This document shows positions 8,028 to 16,308 of a stretch of DNA of 64,000 nucleotides, in pieces; the stretch's first letter is position 1; every line of letters starts with the position of its first letter. The notes beneath the pieces are model-generated. The model was not told the DNA's origin and did not search any database. It saw only the letters and a program-made list of their open reading frames with translations. Source of the DNA: Sphingomonas sp. GTDB taxonomy: Bacteria; Pseudomonadota; Alphaproteobacteria; Sphingomonadales; Sphingomonadaceae. The DNA lies in contig NZ_SSMY01000002.1 of assembly GCF_004799495.1 (NCBI RefSeq), forward strand, positions 372,001-436,000, given 5' to 3'. Made by a program: the position numbers and the translations under genes.

Positions 8028-8752
8028 TGCCCCTCGAGATCGTGCGCATTCCCGCGTTCAGCGACAATTACATCTGGCTGGTCCATGACTCCGACAGCCA
8101 GGAAACGATGGTGGTCGATCCCGGCGAGGCGACCGCGGTGCTGGCAGAGGCCGAGCGGCGTGGCTGGACGATCTCGGCGATCTGGAACACGCACTGGCAT
8201 CCCGACCACACCGGCGGCAACCAGGCAATCAAGGACGCAACCGGCGCCCCCGTCATCGCGCCGACCGCCGAGGCCGCGAAGATCCCGACCGCCGACCGGC
8301 TGGTCGCGGAGGGCGACCAGGTAACGCTCGGCAACCACGTCGCGACGGTGCTGGAGACGCCCGCGCATACCGCCGGGCACATCACCTATCACTTTGCCGA
8401 TGACGCCGCGCTGTTCCCGGGGGACACATTGTTCGCGATGGGATGCGGGCGGCTGTTCGAGGGCACTGCGGAGCAGATGCACGCGAACCTTCAGCGGCTC
8501 GCCAAACTACCCCACGAGACGCAGGTCTATTGCGCGCACGAATACACGCTGTCGAACGCGCGCTACGCGCACGTCGCGGAACCGGACAACGACGAGATCG
8601 CGCGCCGACTGGTGGCGGTCGAGCGGATGCGCGAGATCGGCGAGCCGACCGTGCCGACGACGATCGGCGAGGAGCGCGCGACCAATCCGTTCATGCGCGC
8701 ATCGTCGGCCGAACAATTCGCCGAGCGCCGCAAGGCAAAGGATGCTTTTTGA
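8027..8752 (+). CDS. gloB: Hydroxyacylglutathione hydrolase (glyoxalase II)
   Basis: Hydrolyses S-lactoylglutathione to lactate and glutathione, completing methylglyoxal removal. The 241-residue metallo-beta-lactamase-fold protein has the binuclear metal motif THWHPDH (about 55-61) and further ligands in TPAHTAGH, FPGDTLF and YCAHEYTLSN. The C-terminal substrate-binding helical part ends ERRKAKDAF. The ATG at 8027 overlaps the previous stop (TGATG). Last gene of the operon that starts with gloA. Confidence 0.95.
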   Translation: MPLEIVRIPAFSDNYIWLVHDSDSQETMVVDPGEATAVLAEAERRGWTISAIWNTHWHPDHTGGNQAIKDATGAPVIAPTAEAAKIPTADRLVAEGDQVTLGNHVATVLETPAHTAGHITYHFADDAALFPGDTLFAMGCGRLFEGTAEQMHANLQRLAKLPHETQVYCAHEYTLSNARYAHVAEPDNDEIARRLVAVERMREIGEPTVPTTIGEERATNPFMRASSAEQFAERRKAKDAF

Positions 8753-8793
8753 GCGTTGATGCGTTATAGTGTTCCACACGGGGGGGAGATGCG

Positions 8794-9222
8794 ATGGAGT
8801 CGCCGATGCGTATCCTTGTTCCCGCTCTCGCTCTCACCGCGCTGGCGCTAACCGGCTGCGCGATGTCCCCCGCCGAAACCGCGCGCGCTCAAGCCAATGC
8901 GGAAGCGACCCGCGCCGCGCTCGGCCAGCAGCTCGCCGGGCTCCACGCCACGGGCACCGACGACTGCCTGGACACGTTCCGGACCAATTCGGCGTCGCTC
9001 AAGGCCTATGGCCCGACGCTGGTTTATCGCGTGAGCAACGGGCTGGTCTACGTCAACGACACGGCCGGCGGCTGCGAAGCCATCGAGCATGGCGACTATC
9101 TGGTCACCCGGTCCAATTCCGGTCGGCTGTGCCGCGGCGATATCGGGCAGACCTTTTCGGCCGGGTCGCACATCCCGACCGGCAGCTGCGCACTGGGATC
9201 GTTTACCACCTACCGCAAATAG
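8794..9222 (+). CDS. Lipoprotein, unknown function
   Basis: A 142-residue predicted lipoprotein with a signal ending in the lipobox LTGC (Cys22). The mature part contains an alanine-rich helix (ETARAQANAEATRAAL), then a small domain with four cysteines (DDCLDTF, GGCEAI, RLCRGD, GSCALG) that probably form two disulfides. The GGGGGGAG ribosome site is 5 bases from the chosen ATG; a second in-frame ATG four codons later is possible. No named family recognised. Confidence 0.8.
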   Translation: MESPMRILVPALALTALALTGCAMSPAETARAQANAEATRAALGQQLAGLHATGTDDCLDTFRTNSASLKAYGPTLVYRVSNGLVYVNDTAGGCEAIEHGDYLVTRSNSGRLCRGDIGQTFSAGSHIPTGSCALGSFTTYRK

Positions 9223-9228
9223 GGTTGG

Positions 9229-10521
9229 CTACAGCACAAACCGGCTGAGGTCGGTGTTGCGCGCGATGCTTGCGAGTTGCGCCTCCACGTATGCGGCGTC
9301 GATCGTCAGCGCGCTGCCGCTACGATCTTCCGCGTCGAAGCTCACTTCTTCGAGCAGCTTCTCCATCACCGTCTGGAGCCGCCGCGCGCCGATATTCTCG
9401 ACCGCGCCGTTTACCTCCGCGGCGATCCTGGCGACCGCGCGGATGCCGTCGTCGGTGAAGTCGATGCTGACCCCCTCGGTGCCGATCAGCGCCTTGTACT
9501 GCTCGGGCAGCGACGCCTTGGTGTCGCTGAGGATCGCGACGAAATCGTCCTCGGTCAGCCCCTTGAGTTCGACGCGGATCGGAAGGCGGCCCTGTAACTC
9601 GGGGAGCAGGTCGCTGGGCTTGGCGACGTGGAACGCTCCGCTCGCGATGAACAGGATATGGTCAGTCTTCATCGGCCCGTATTTGGTTGCGACCGTCGTG
9701 CCCTCGATCAGCGGGAGCAGGTCGCGCTGGACGCCCTCGCGACTGACCGATCCGCCGCGGACATCGCTGACCGCGATCTTGTCGATCTCGTCGAGAAACA
9801 CGATCCCATTTGCCTCGGCATCGGCCAGCGCCTGGCGCGAGACCTCGTCTTGGTCGAGCCGCTTATCGGCCTCTTCTTCGACGAGCTTGTCCCACGCCAT
9901 CGGCACGGTGAGCTTGCGGCGCTTTAACTGCGGCCCGCCAAAGCCCTTCATCATTTCGCCGAGGTTGATCATCTGCGCACCCGCGCCGGGGATGTCGAAC
10001 GGCATCTGCGGCGCGGCCTCGAGCTCGATCTCGACCTCGGTCTGGTCGAGCACGCCGTCGCGGAAGCGCTGCTTGAACGCCTCGCGCGTCGCGGTCGACG
10101 AATCCTTGCCGGTCAGCGCGTCGAGCAGGCGGTTCATCGCCGCTTCCTCGGCCTTGTCCTTCACCGCGACGCGGCGGCGCTCCTTCTCCAGCCGGATCGC
10201 TTCCTCGACCAGGTCGCGCGCGATCTGTTCGACGTCGCGGCCGACATAACCCACTTCGGTGAACTTGGTCGCCTCGACCTTGACGAACGGCGCGTCGGCG
10301 AGCTTCGCGAGACGGCGGCTGATCTCGGTCTTGCCGCACCCGGTCGGGCCGATCATCAGGATGTTCTTGGGCGTCACCTCGTCGCGCAGATCGGCGCCGA
10401 GCCGCTGCCGCCGCCAGCGGTTGCGCAGCGCGACCGCGACCGCCTTCTTCGCATCGGTCTGGCCAATGATGTGCGCGTCGAGGGCAGCGACGATCGCCTT
10501 GGGAGTCAGTGAGTCATTCAT
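9229..10521 (-). CDS. hslU: HslU, ATPase subunit of HslVU protease
   Basis: AAA+ unfoldase that feeds substrates into the HslV peptidase chamber. 430 residues. Walker A GPTGCGKT lies at 58-65, the Walker [10 protein letters not shown] motif near 245, an intermediate (I) domain between about 110 and 240, and the C-terminal tail ends DLSRFVL, the segment known to dock into HslV. It is 18 bases downstream of hslV, in the usual V-U order. Heat-shock control is common for this operon, but I could not pick a convincing sigma-32 promoter upstream. Confidence 0.97.
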   Translation of the reverse strand: MNDSLTPKAIVAALDAHIIGQTDAKKAVAVALRNRWRRQRLGADLRDEVTPKNILMIGPTGCGKTEISRRLAKLADAPFVKVEATKFTEVGYVGRDVEQIARDLVEEAIRLEKERRRVAVKDKAEEAAMNRLLDALTGKDSSTATREAFKQRFRDGVLDQTEVEIELEAAPQMPFDIPGAGAQMINLGEMMKGFGGPQLKRRKLTVPMAWDKLVEEEADKRLDQDEVSRQALADAEANGIVFLDEIDKIAVSDVRGGSVSREGVQRDLLPLIEGTTVATKYGPMKTDHILFIASGAFHVAKPSDLLPELQGRLPIRVELKGLTEDDFVAILSDTKASLPEQYKALIGTEGVSIDFTDDGIRAVARIAAEVNGAVENIGARRLQTVMEKLLEEVSFDAEDRSGSALTIDAAYVEAQLASIARNTDLSRFVL

Positions 10522-10539
10522 GTCGGGATCCGGAAGAAA

Positions 10540-11088
10540 TCAGGTGATGCTGTCGAGCGCTTCGACGGTGAGGCGGTCGTTGGTGTAGACGCAGAGTTCA
10601 CCCGCGATTCCCATCGCCTTGCGACAGATCGTCTCGGCATCGTCTTCATAGTCGACCAGCGCGCGCGCGGCGGCGAGCGCGTAATTGCCGCCCGACCCGA
10701 TCGCCGCGACGCCGCCCTCGGGCTCCAGCACGTCGCCGTTGCCGGTCAGGATCAGCGTCACTTCCTTGTCGGCGACGATCATCATCGCCTCCAGGTTGCG
10801 GAGGTATTTGTCAGTCCGCCAGTCCTTGGCGAGTTCGACCGCCGCGCGCATCAGCTGGCCATTGGCGCGCTCCAGCTTGGCCTCGAGCCGCTCGAACAAG
10901 GTAAAGGCATCGGCGGTCGCGCCGGCGAACCCGCCGATCACCGACCCGTCGCCCAATTGCCGCACCTTGCGCGCATTGGGCTTCATCACCGTCTGCCCGG
11001 CGGAGACCTGGCCGTCGCCGATCACGACCACCTTGCCGTTCTTGCGCACCGACAGGATCGTCGTGCCGTGCCATTTCGTTTCGCTCAT
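10540..11088 (-). CDS. hslV: HslV, threonine peptidase subunit of HslVU
   Basis: Proteasome-like N-terminal threonine peptidase of the HslVU complex. From the ATG at 11088 the protein has 182 residues: a short propeptide MSETKWHG followed by TTILSVRK, so Thr9 becomes the catalytic N-terminal threonine. [20 protein letters not shown] and the C-terminal [10 protein letters not shown] are family features. A longer in-frame start at 11130 would add 14 residues before the propeptide and is less likely. First gene of the hslVU operon. Confidence 0.96.
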   Translation of the reverse strand: MSETKWHGTTILSVRKNGKVVVIGDGQVSAGQTVMKPNARKVRQLGDGSVIGGFAGATADAFTLFERLEAKLERANGQLMRAAVELAKDWRTDKYLRNLEAMMIVADKEVTLILTGNGDVLEPEGGVAAIGSGGNYALAAARALVDYEDDAETICRKAMGIAGELCVYTNDRLTVEALDSIT

Positions 11089-11224
11089 GGCCGGGGATGT
11101 AGGCATCTGCGCGGCGAGCGCAACGGCCACGCCAAATGTCGCGCCCGTCCAATTATTTTGCCGCGACTCGGCGCACTATCCTTCGCCGAAGGGGCGGGTC
11201 GCCCCATGACGAGGGGAGCGAAAG

Positions 11225-12433
11225 ATGGCGAGCGAATTTCCCAAGGACACGGTCGGGCAACCGCCGGTGGGCGGCGGCATGGTCGGGCGGATCAAGCGGC
11301 TGCTGATGAGCCCCGCCGAGGAATGGAAGGCGATCGATGCCGAGCCCGACACCGCGAAGGGCGTGTTCCTGCGCTGGGCGGCACCGCTCGCGGCGATCCC
11401 GGCGATCTGTAGCTTCATCGGCATGCAGGTGTTCGGGATCGGATTTCTCCTCGTCCATTTCCGCCCGAGCATCGTCTATTCGGCGGTCAGCAGCGGCCTG
11501 AGCTACGTCGGCGCGCTGGCCGGCGTGTGGGTGCTGGCGCTCGTCATCGACGCGCTCGCGCCCAGTTTCGGCAGCACCAAGAACCAGGATCAGGCGATGA
11601 AGGTCGCCGCTTATTCGTACACCGCGGCGTGGGTCGCGGGGGTGCTCAACCTGATCCCGGCACTCGCGCCGATCGGCATGCTGGTCGGGCTCTACAGCTT
11701 CTATCTGCTGTGGGTCGGGCTGCCGATCCTTATGAAGACGGCGGCGGACAAGGCAGCCGGCTATACGATCGTGTCGGTCGTCGTTTCGATCGGATGCTAT
11801 TTCATCATCGCCTGGGTGATCGGGATGATCACCGCCAACATGCTCGTGTCGAGCGCGGCGATGATGCCCGGGGGCACCGGATCGGTCACGTTCGGCGGGA
11901 CGACGATCGACACCGGCAAGCTCGAAGCGCAAGCCGCCGCGATCAAGGAATCGACCGAGAAGATGCAGGCGTCGCTCGCCGGGAACGGTAATGGCGCCGG
12001 CACCAAGGCGGTCGACCCGGCGGCGCTGCAGAACCTCATCCCCGCCTCCTTGTCGGGGTGGAACCGGACCAGCATCGAAAGCACCGGCGGCGGCGCGCTG
12101 GGCGTCAACGTCAGCGACGCGACCGCGCAGTTCGCCGCGGGCGACCAGAGCTTTCATCTCAAGATCAGCGACACCGGCGCGGTCGGCGCGCTGGCGGGTC
12201 TGGTGAACGTAAACTCGAGCAGCCAGACCGCGACCGGCTATAAGAAGACCTCGCTACAGGACGGCAACATGGTCACCGAAGAGTGGGACAACAGCAGCAA
12301 GTCGGGCACGTACAGCGTGCTCGTCGGCAAGCGTTTCGTGGTCGAGGCCGAGGGATCGGCACCGAGCATCGACGTGCTGAAGAGCGCGGTCGGATCGGTT
12401 AATCTGGGGCAACTCGCCGCGCTGGCGAGCTAG
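11225..12433 (+). CDS. Yip1 family membrane protein with C-terminal soluble domain
   Basis: A 402-residue protein. The N-terminus (GRIKRLLMSPAEEWKAI) is the typical entry to Yip1-domain proteins. Five hydrophobic segments follow between about 50 and 215, including VGALAGVWVLALVIDALAP and LLWVGLPILMKT. The C-terminal 180 residues are soluble, with a helix rich in Ala/Lys/Glu (240-260) and a beta-rich part. Bacterial Yip1 proteins are of unknown role. The ATG at 11225 is preceded by a GGGGAG sequence. It diverges from hslV. Confidence 0.82.
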   Translation: MASEFPKDTVGQPPVGGGMVGRIKRLLMSPAEEWKAIDAEPDTAKGVFLRWAAPLAAIPAICSFIGMQVFGIGFLLVHFRPSIVYSAVSSGLSYVGALAGVWVLALVIDALAPSFGSTKNQDQAMKVAAYSYTAAWVAGVLNLIPALAPIGMLVGLYSFYLLWVGLPILMKTAADKAAGYTIVSVVVSIGCYFIIAWVIGMITANMLVSSAAMMPGGTGSVTFGGTTIDTGKLEAQAAAIKESTEKMQASLAGNGNGAGTKAVDPAALQNLIPASLSGWNRTSIESTGGGALGVNVSDATAQFAAGDQSFHLKISDTGAVGALAGLVNVNSSSQTATGYKKTSLQDGNMVTEEWDNSSKSGTYSVLVGKRFVVEAEGSAPSIDVLKSAVGSVNLGQLAALAS

Positions 12434-12583
12434 CCGCGGCGGGCACGCGCCGTAGCACAGCTACGTCGCAAGTCCCGCAAGGCCGGTCGGCGCCGGGCGT
12501 GAGCCCGACGTCCGCCCCCGTCTTCGCGGGACAGGCTCTGGATCTAGTCCAGTGACGGATGCCGACCCGTGGCGACGCGAAAA

Positions 12584-12603
12584 TTGACACTAGGTTGACA
12601 CTA
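12584..12603. repeat. Tandem 9-base direct repeat TTGACACTA
   Basis: Two perfect copies of TTGACACTA separated by GG, so the half-sites repeat every 11 bases, about one helical turn. They lie at the 3' end of the holin gene (minus strand). The arrangement looks like a protein-binding direct repeat, but no gene starts just downstream on the plus strand. Confidence 0.5.
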
Positions 12604-12618
12604 TCGCGCACGCACGCG

Positions 12619-13032
12619 TCACTTGTCGGTGCCCGCCGCCTTCCCCCATTGCCGCGCGACGGTGTAGCCGAGATAGCCCGTGCCGAAGAGCGCGTAGAGC
12701 GGCTCGGGAATGCCGTTGAGGTACGCGTTCATGCCGGCGGCGATGTCCTTCGCCATCTGCGGCTGCGCGGCGGCGATCAGCCCCATCGGGATCGCCCAGA
12801 GCAAGAGCGCGTACATCACATAGAGGAAGCTCGGCCGCGCGCGGCTGGTCCACGGATCGGCCGACTGCGCCTCCGCCATGATCGCGGAGATTTGCGTCTT
12901 GGTCGCCTCCATCTCCTGACTGCCCTGCAATTCGAGCAGCTTGAGCTTTGCCTCGTCGCGCGCCTTGGGATCGGGGATCAGCTTGTCGAGCAGCGAAGCG
13001 ACGGGTCCGACGATCGCGTCGAGAATGGCCAT
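12619..13032 (-). CDS. Holin of the 3-TM gene-transfer-release family
   Basis: A 137-residue protein matching the GTA-type 3-TM holin family (recognition of the pattern PWTSRARPSFLYVMYALLLW and the helical N-terminus MAILDAIVGPVASLLDKLIPD). The first 55 residues form an amphipathic helix. Hydrophobic segments then lie near 65-85, 90-105 and 112-127. Family members permeabilise the inner membrane for release of gene transfer agents or phage. No other capsid, tail or lysin gene is present in the window, so this is either an orphan or a detached release gene. The ATG has an AAGGAG site. Confidence 0.8.
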   Translation of the reverse strand: MAILDAIVGPVASLLDKLIPDPKARDEAKLKLLELQGSQEMEATKTQISAIMAEAQSADPWTSRARPSFLYVMYALLLWAIPMGLIAAAQPQMAKDIAAGMNAYLNGIPEPLYALFGTGYLGYTVARQWGKAAGTDK

Positions 13033-13098
13033 GGTCGTTCTCCTTCGGTTAGGTGAGAACGGTCCACTTATCCTATTTGGTTGTCTGTAGGAAAATGC

Positions 13099-13374
13099 TT
13101 ATGTGTATAGAAAGAAGAAATCCGCAGGCACCCGAACGCGTCGTTTGAGGCAGCGTATCTTCTTCGCGGCCGGCGGCTCCTTGCCGGTTTGAGACAAGCC
13201 GCTGACTGCAAGGCCGCTGTCGTTTACATTAATGCCATCCAGGCCACATTTCTTGCCGACCACCGCCACGTTCTCGGGGGTCCACGGCAGTTTGGCGGCG
13301 CAGGCGGATAGCATCGCCAGGACCATCAGCGCGGTTGCGATCCTGATCAGGGTCGTCGTCCTTTCGCCGGGCAC
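13099..13374 (-). CDS. Small lipoprotein next to holin
   Basis: A 91-residue protein from a GTG at 13374. The signal region has two arginines and the lipobox LSAC (Cys25), followed by a short exported part with two more cysteines and a basic, aromatic C-terminus ending DFFFLYT. The GTG start is preceded by AGGTGA. An internal ATG would leave a signal with no positive charge. The downstream gene on the same strand is the 3-TM holin, so a spanin-like lysis role is conceivable, but the sequence lacks the proline-rich look of Rz1 proteins. Function unknown. Confidence 0.6.
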   Translation of the reverse strand: MPGERTTTLIRIATALMVLAMLSACAAKLPWTPENVAVVGKKCGLDGINVNDSGLAVSGLSQTGKEPPAAKKIRCLKRRVRVPADFFFLYT

Positions 13375-13385
13375 CAGGCTATCAC

Positions 13386-14711
13386 CTAGCCCATTGCGAT
13401 CCGCACCAACAACGTCACGTTAAGCGCCACGATCGCCGCCGCCACGCCCCAGGCCGCGATGCGCAGGCCGAGCGGGCTGGCGAAATCGCCCATCAGCTTC
13501 CGGTCGCTGGTGAAGGCGACCAGCGGGATCACCGCGAAGGGCAATTGCAAGCTGAGGATTACCTGGCTGAGCACGAGCAGGTTGGTCGTCGCCCCCTCGC
13601 CAGCCAGCCCGATCACCAAGGCCGCGGGGACGACCGCGAGCGACCGCGTGATCATCCGCCGCAACCACGCGGGCAAGCGAATGTCGAGGAACCCTTCCAT
13701 CACGATCTGCCCGGCGAGCGTGCCGGTGATCGTCGAATTCTGCCCCGAGGCGAGCAGCGCGAGCGCGAACACCACGCTTGCCGCGCCCGCGCCGAGCAAT
13801 GGCGACAACAAGCGGTGCGCTTGCTCGATATCGGCGACGTCGGTGCGCCCCGCGGTGTGGAAGGCGGCGGCGGCCAGGATCAGGATCGCGGCGTTGATGA
13901 GGAGCGCGAAGCCGAGCGCGACGACCGTGTCGGCGGTGGCGAAGGCGATCGCGCTCCGCTTCCCTTCGCCCTCGATCCGGCGTGTCTGCACCACCGACGA
14001 GTGGAGGTAGAGGTTATGCGGCATCACCGTCGCGCCGAGGATGCCGATCGCGATGTACAGCATCGCCGGGTTGGTCACGATCCGGCTCGTCGGCACGAAC
14101 CCCGCCGCGATGCCCGCCCAGTCGGGCCGCGCCAGCCACAATTCGTAGATGAAGCACCCGGCGATGACGAACAGCAACGTCGCGACGAACGCCTCGAGCT
14201 TCCTGAACCCGAAATGCTGGAGCGCGAGCAGCAGCATCACGTCGAACGCGGTAATCAGCACGCCGGCGAGCAGCGGCAGCCCGAACAGCAGGTTGAGCGC
14301 GATCGCGGTGCCCAGCACCTCGGCGAGGTCGCACGCGATGATCGCGAGCTCGCACAACAGCCACAGCCCGATCGTGACCGGACGGCCGTAGCGCTTGCGG
14401 CAGGCTTGCGCGAGGTCGAGGCCCGCCGCGATCCCGAGCCGCGCCGATAGCGTCTGGAGCAGGATCGCCATCAGGCTCGACAACAGCACGACCGACAGCA
14501 AAGTATAGCCGAACGCCGACCCGCCGGCGAGGTCGGTCGCCCAATTGCCCGGGTCCATATAACCGACCGCGACGAGATAGCCCGGCCCGACGAACGCCAT
14601 CGCGCGGCGCCAGAACCCGCGCCGCGGTACCGCGACGGTGCCATGGCTTTCGGACAGCGACCGGCCGAAACCGTGGTGCTGGATCGCGTCACTGGTCGGC
14701 GGTGGCGTCAA
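13386..14711 (-). CDS. mntH: Nramp-family divalent metal (Mn/Fe) transporter
   Basis: Proton-coupled Mn(II)/Fe(II) importer of the inner membrane, 441 residues with 11 predicted TM segments. The metal-site motifs are visible: DPGN in TM1 (residues 53-56) and [15 protein letters not shown] in TM6. The start is TTG at 14711. It is preceded by AAGGGG, and the leader [19 protein letters not shown] is typical of close MntH homologues, so a later ATG (residue 38) would remove conserved sequence. I saw no recognisable Mn riboswitch or MntR/Fur box in the 145-base divergent region. Confidence 0.93.
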   Translation of the reverse strand: MTPPPTSDAIQHHGFGRSLSESHGTVAVPRRGFWRRAMAFVGPGYLVAVGYMDPGNWATDLAGGSAFGYTLLSVVLLSSLMAILLQTLSARLGIAAGLDLAQACRKRYGRPVTIGLWLLCELAIIACDLAEVLGTAIALNLLFGLPLLAGVLITAFDVMLLLALQHFGFRKLEAFVATLLFVIAGCFIYELWLARPDWAGIAAGFVPTSRIVTNPAMLYIAIGILGATVMPHNLYLHSSVVQTRRIEGEGKRSAIAFATADTVVALGFALLINAAILILAAAAFHTAGRTDVADIEQAHRLLSPLLGAGAASVVFALALLASGQNSTITGTLAGQIVMEGFLDIRLPAWLRRMITRSLAVVPAALVIGLAGEGATTNLLVLSQVILSLQLPFAVIPLVAFTSDRKLMGDFASPLGLRIAAWGVAAAIVALNVTLLVRIAMG

Positions 14712-14856
14712 CGGCTCCCCTTTTTGTCGCTAGCGTGCCCGCCCGATACCGTCGTCCGGGCGTCGTGGTTGCACCCGCTATGCTGGCCGCGCCCGCCCCG
14801 CGTCAATCCGCGCGCGACGGGCTGGCGCGGCGCGCCGTCGGCGGTATGAGCAGGCG

Positions 14857-15240
14857 ATGATTCGCTATCTCTCCGCAGCGTTGCTGCTCGTCGGCGCGAC
14901 CGCCGCCTTCGCCGCGCAGCCGATCGCCGGCCGCTGGTTGACCGCCGACGGCAGCGCAGTGGTCGCGATCGGCCCGTGCGGGCCGACCTTGTGCGGCAAG
15001 ATCGTCCGCGTGCTCAAGGTGTCGGCGGGTCCCGACGGGGCGGTCAAGGCGCGGCAGGCAATCGGAGTCGTAATCCTGGCCGGTCTGGTCCCCGACGGCG
15101 ACGGGTGGAAGGGCAGTGTCCTCGATCCCAAGAGCGGCAAGAAATACAATGCCCGAGTGACGCGCGACGGGGGCAAGCTCAACGTGCAGGGCTGCGTGTC
15201 GGTGTTCTGCAAGACTTTGGTGTGGACCGCAACGCGCTAG
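14857..15240 (+). CDS. Secreted DUF2147 family protein
   Basis: A 127-residue protein with a signal peptide (cleavage near AFAAQP, residue 20) and the DUF2147 pattern: GRWLTADGSAVVAIGPCGPT, a central strand DGWKGSVLDPKSGKKY, and the end LNVQGCVSVFCKTLVWT. Four cysteines are available for disulfides. Members are periplasmic and of unknown role. Its TAG stop overlaps the stop of the convergent glycosylase gene through a shared CTAG. Confidence 0.88.
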   Translation: MIRYLSAALLLVGATAAFAAQPIAGRWLTADGSAVVAIGPCGPTLCGKIVRVLKVSAGPDGAVKARQAIGVVILAGLVPDGDGWKGSVLDPKSGKKYNARVTRDGGKLNVQGCVSVFCKTLVWTATR

Positions 15241-15860
15241 ATGACCTCCATATCGACCTTGTAATGGTGCCACGCCAGGATCGCCGCGGCGCCGCGGTGG
15301 GGGCGCCATTTCTCGGCCAGTTCGCGGATCGTCTTTTCGCTCGGGCGGTCGTCGTGGCCCAGGATGCGGCCGATCTCGATCTGTACCGCCAGGTCGCCGG
15401 CGGGCCAGATGTCGGGGCGGCCTTCGGCGAACAACAGATAGATTTCCGCCGACCAGCGGCCGATGCCCTTGACCTGGATCAGCTTGGCGATCGCTTCCTC
15501 GTCGTCGGCGGGCAGGTTGGCGAGGTCCAACCGGCCGCTCGTTACTTCCTCCGCCAGGCTGCGCGCATAGCTCGCCTTCTGCCGCGACAGGCCGGCGGCG
15601 CGGAGTCGCTCGTCGGTCGCCTTGGCGATGTTCGCGGGGTTTTCGAGATCGCCGCATTGCTCCTCGAGCTTGCACCAGATCGACGCGGCCGCCGCCACGC
15701 TCACCTGCTGCCCGACGATCGTTCGGAGCAGCGTGCCGTACCCCCGGTCGCGCACGCGCGGTTCGGGGTAGCCCGCGCGCTCGATCGCCTTGGCGAACGC
15801 CGGGTCGGCCGCGGCGAGCGCGTCGCACGATGCGCGCATGCTGTCGGGGGTGGTCACCAT
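15237..15860 (-). CDS. DNA-3-methyladenine glycosylase II (AlkA-type HhH-GPD)
   Basis: Removes alkylated bases from DNA. The 207-residue protein consists of the HhH-GPD core. The helix-hairpin-helix is IQVKGIGRWSAEIYLLFA (128-145) and the catalytic Asp is Asp156 in PAGDLAVQ. GQQVS (50-54) is also a family mark. The E. coli AlkA N-terminal domain is absent, as in many alphaproteobacterial and yeast Mag1-like forms. ATG at 15858-15860. It converges on the DUF2147 gene. Confidence 0.9.
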   Translation of the reverse strand: MVTTPDSMRASCDALAAADPAFAKAIERAGYPEPRVRDRGYGTLLRTIVGQQVSVAAAASIWCKLEEQCGDLENPANIAKATDERLRAAGLSRQKASYARSLAEEVTSGRLDLANLPADDEEAIAKLIQVKGIGRWSAEIYLLFAEGRPDIWPAGDLAVQIEIGRILGHDDRPSEKTIRELAEKWRPHRGAAAILAWHHYKVDMEVI

Positions 15861-15926
15861 GATGCGCTACCTTGATTGCGGGGGCGGGGCGCGGCATGGC
15901 GCGCGGGAAGCACGGAAAGGAACGTC

Positions 15927-16244
15927 ATGCCCAAGCTTATCGTCGTGACGCGCGGCGGGGAAGAACAGGAAATCACGGGGCAGGCCGGGCTTTCGGTGAT
16001 GGAAGTGATCCGCGACGCCGGGATCGACGAAGTGCTCGCGCTGTGCGGCGGGTGCTGCAGTTGTGCTACGTGCCACGTCCATGTCGACCCGGCATTTGCG
16101 GCCAAAGTGAACCCAATGAGCGAGGACGAAAACGATCTGCTCGATTCGTCCGCCGACCGCGATGAAACCAGCCGGCTGTCGTGCCAGATCGAGTTCAGCG
16201 ATGCGCTGGACGGGTTGAAGGTGCGGATCGCGGCGGAGGATTGA
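15927..16244 (+). CDS. 2Fe-2S ferredoxin (adrenodoxin type)
   Basis: A 105-residue electron carrier. The four cluster ligands are Cys40, Cys46, Cys49 and Cys86, spaced C-x5-C-x2-C-x36-C as in adrenodoxin/putidaredoxin-type ferredoxins. It begins [14 protein letters not shown] after a GAAAGGA ribosome site; an upstream in-frame extension is not supported. Partners of this class are cytochrome P450s or the iron-sulfur assembly system. Neither is next to it here, so its partner is unknown. Confidence 0.93.
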   Translation: MPKLIVVTRGGEEQEITGQAGLSVMEVIRDAGIDEVLALCGGCCSCATCHVHVDPAFAAKVNPMSEDENDLLDSSADRDETSRLSCQIEFSDALDGLKVRIAAED

Positions 16245-16308
16245 TCGAGCGTCGCTTGCTTGACTATCGCCCGCGTTCACAGGACACCCTCGCCCGAAAG
16301 GCGAAGCG

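Noticed and set aside
9089..10249. 386-residue plus-strand open frame
   Set aside because: Serine-rich shadow of hslU.
14712..14856. Manganese riboswitch upstream of mntH
   Set aside because: No yybP-ykoY-type core could be recognised in the divergent region.
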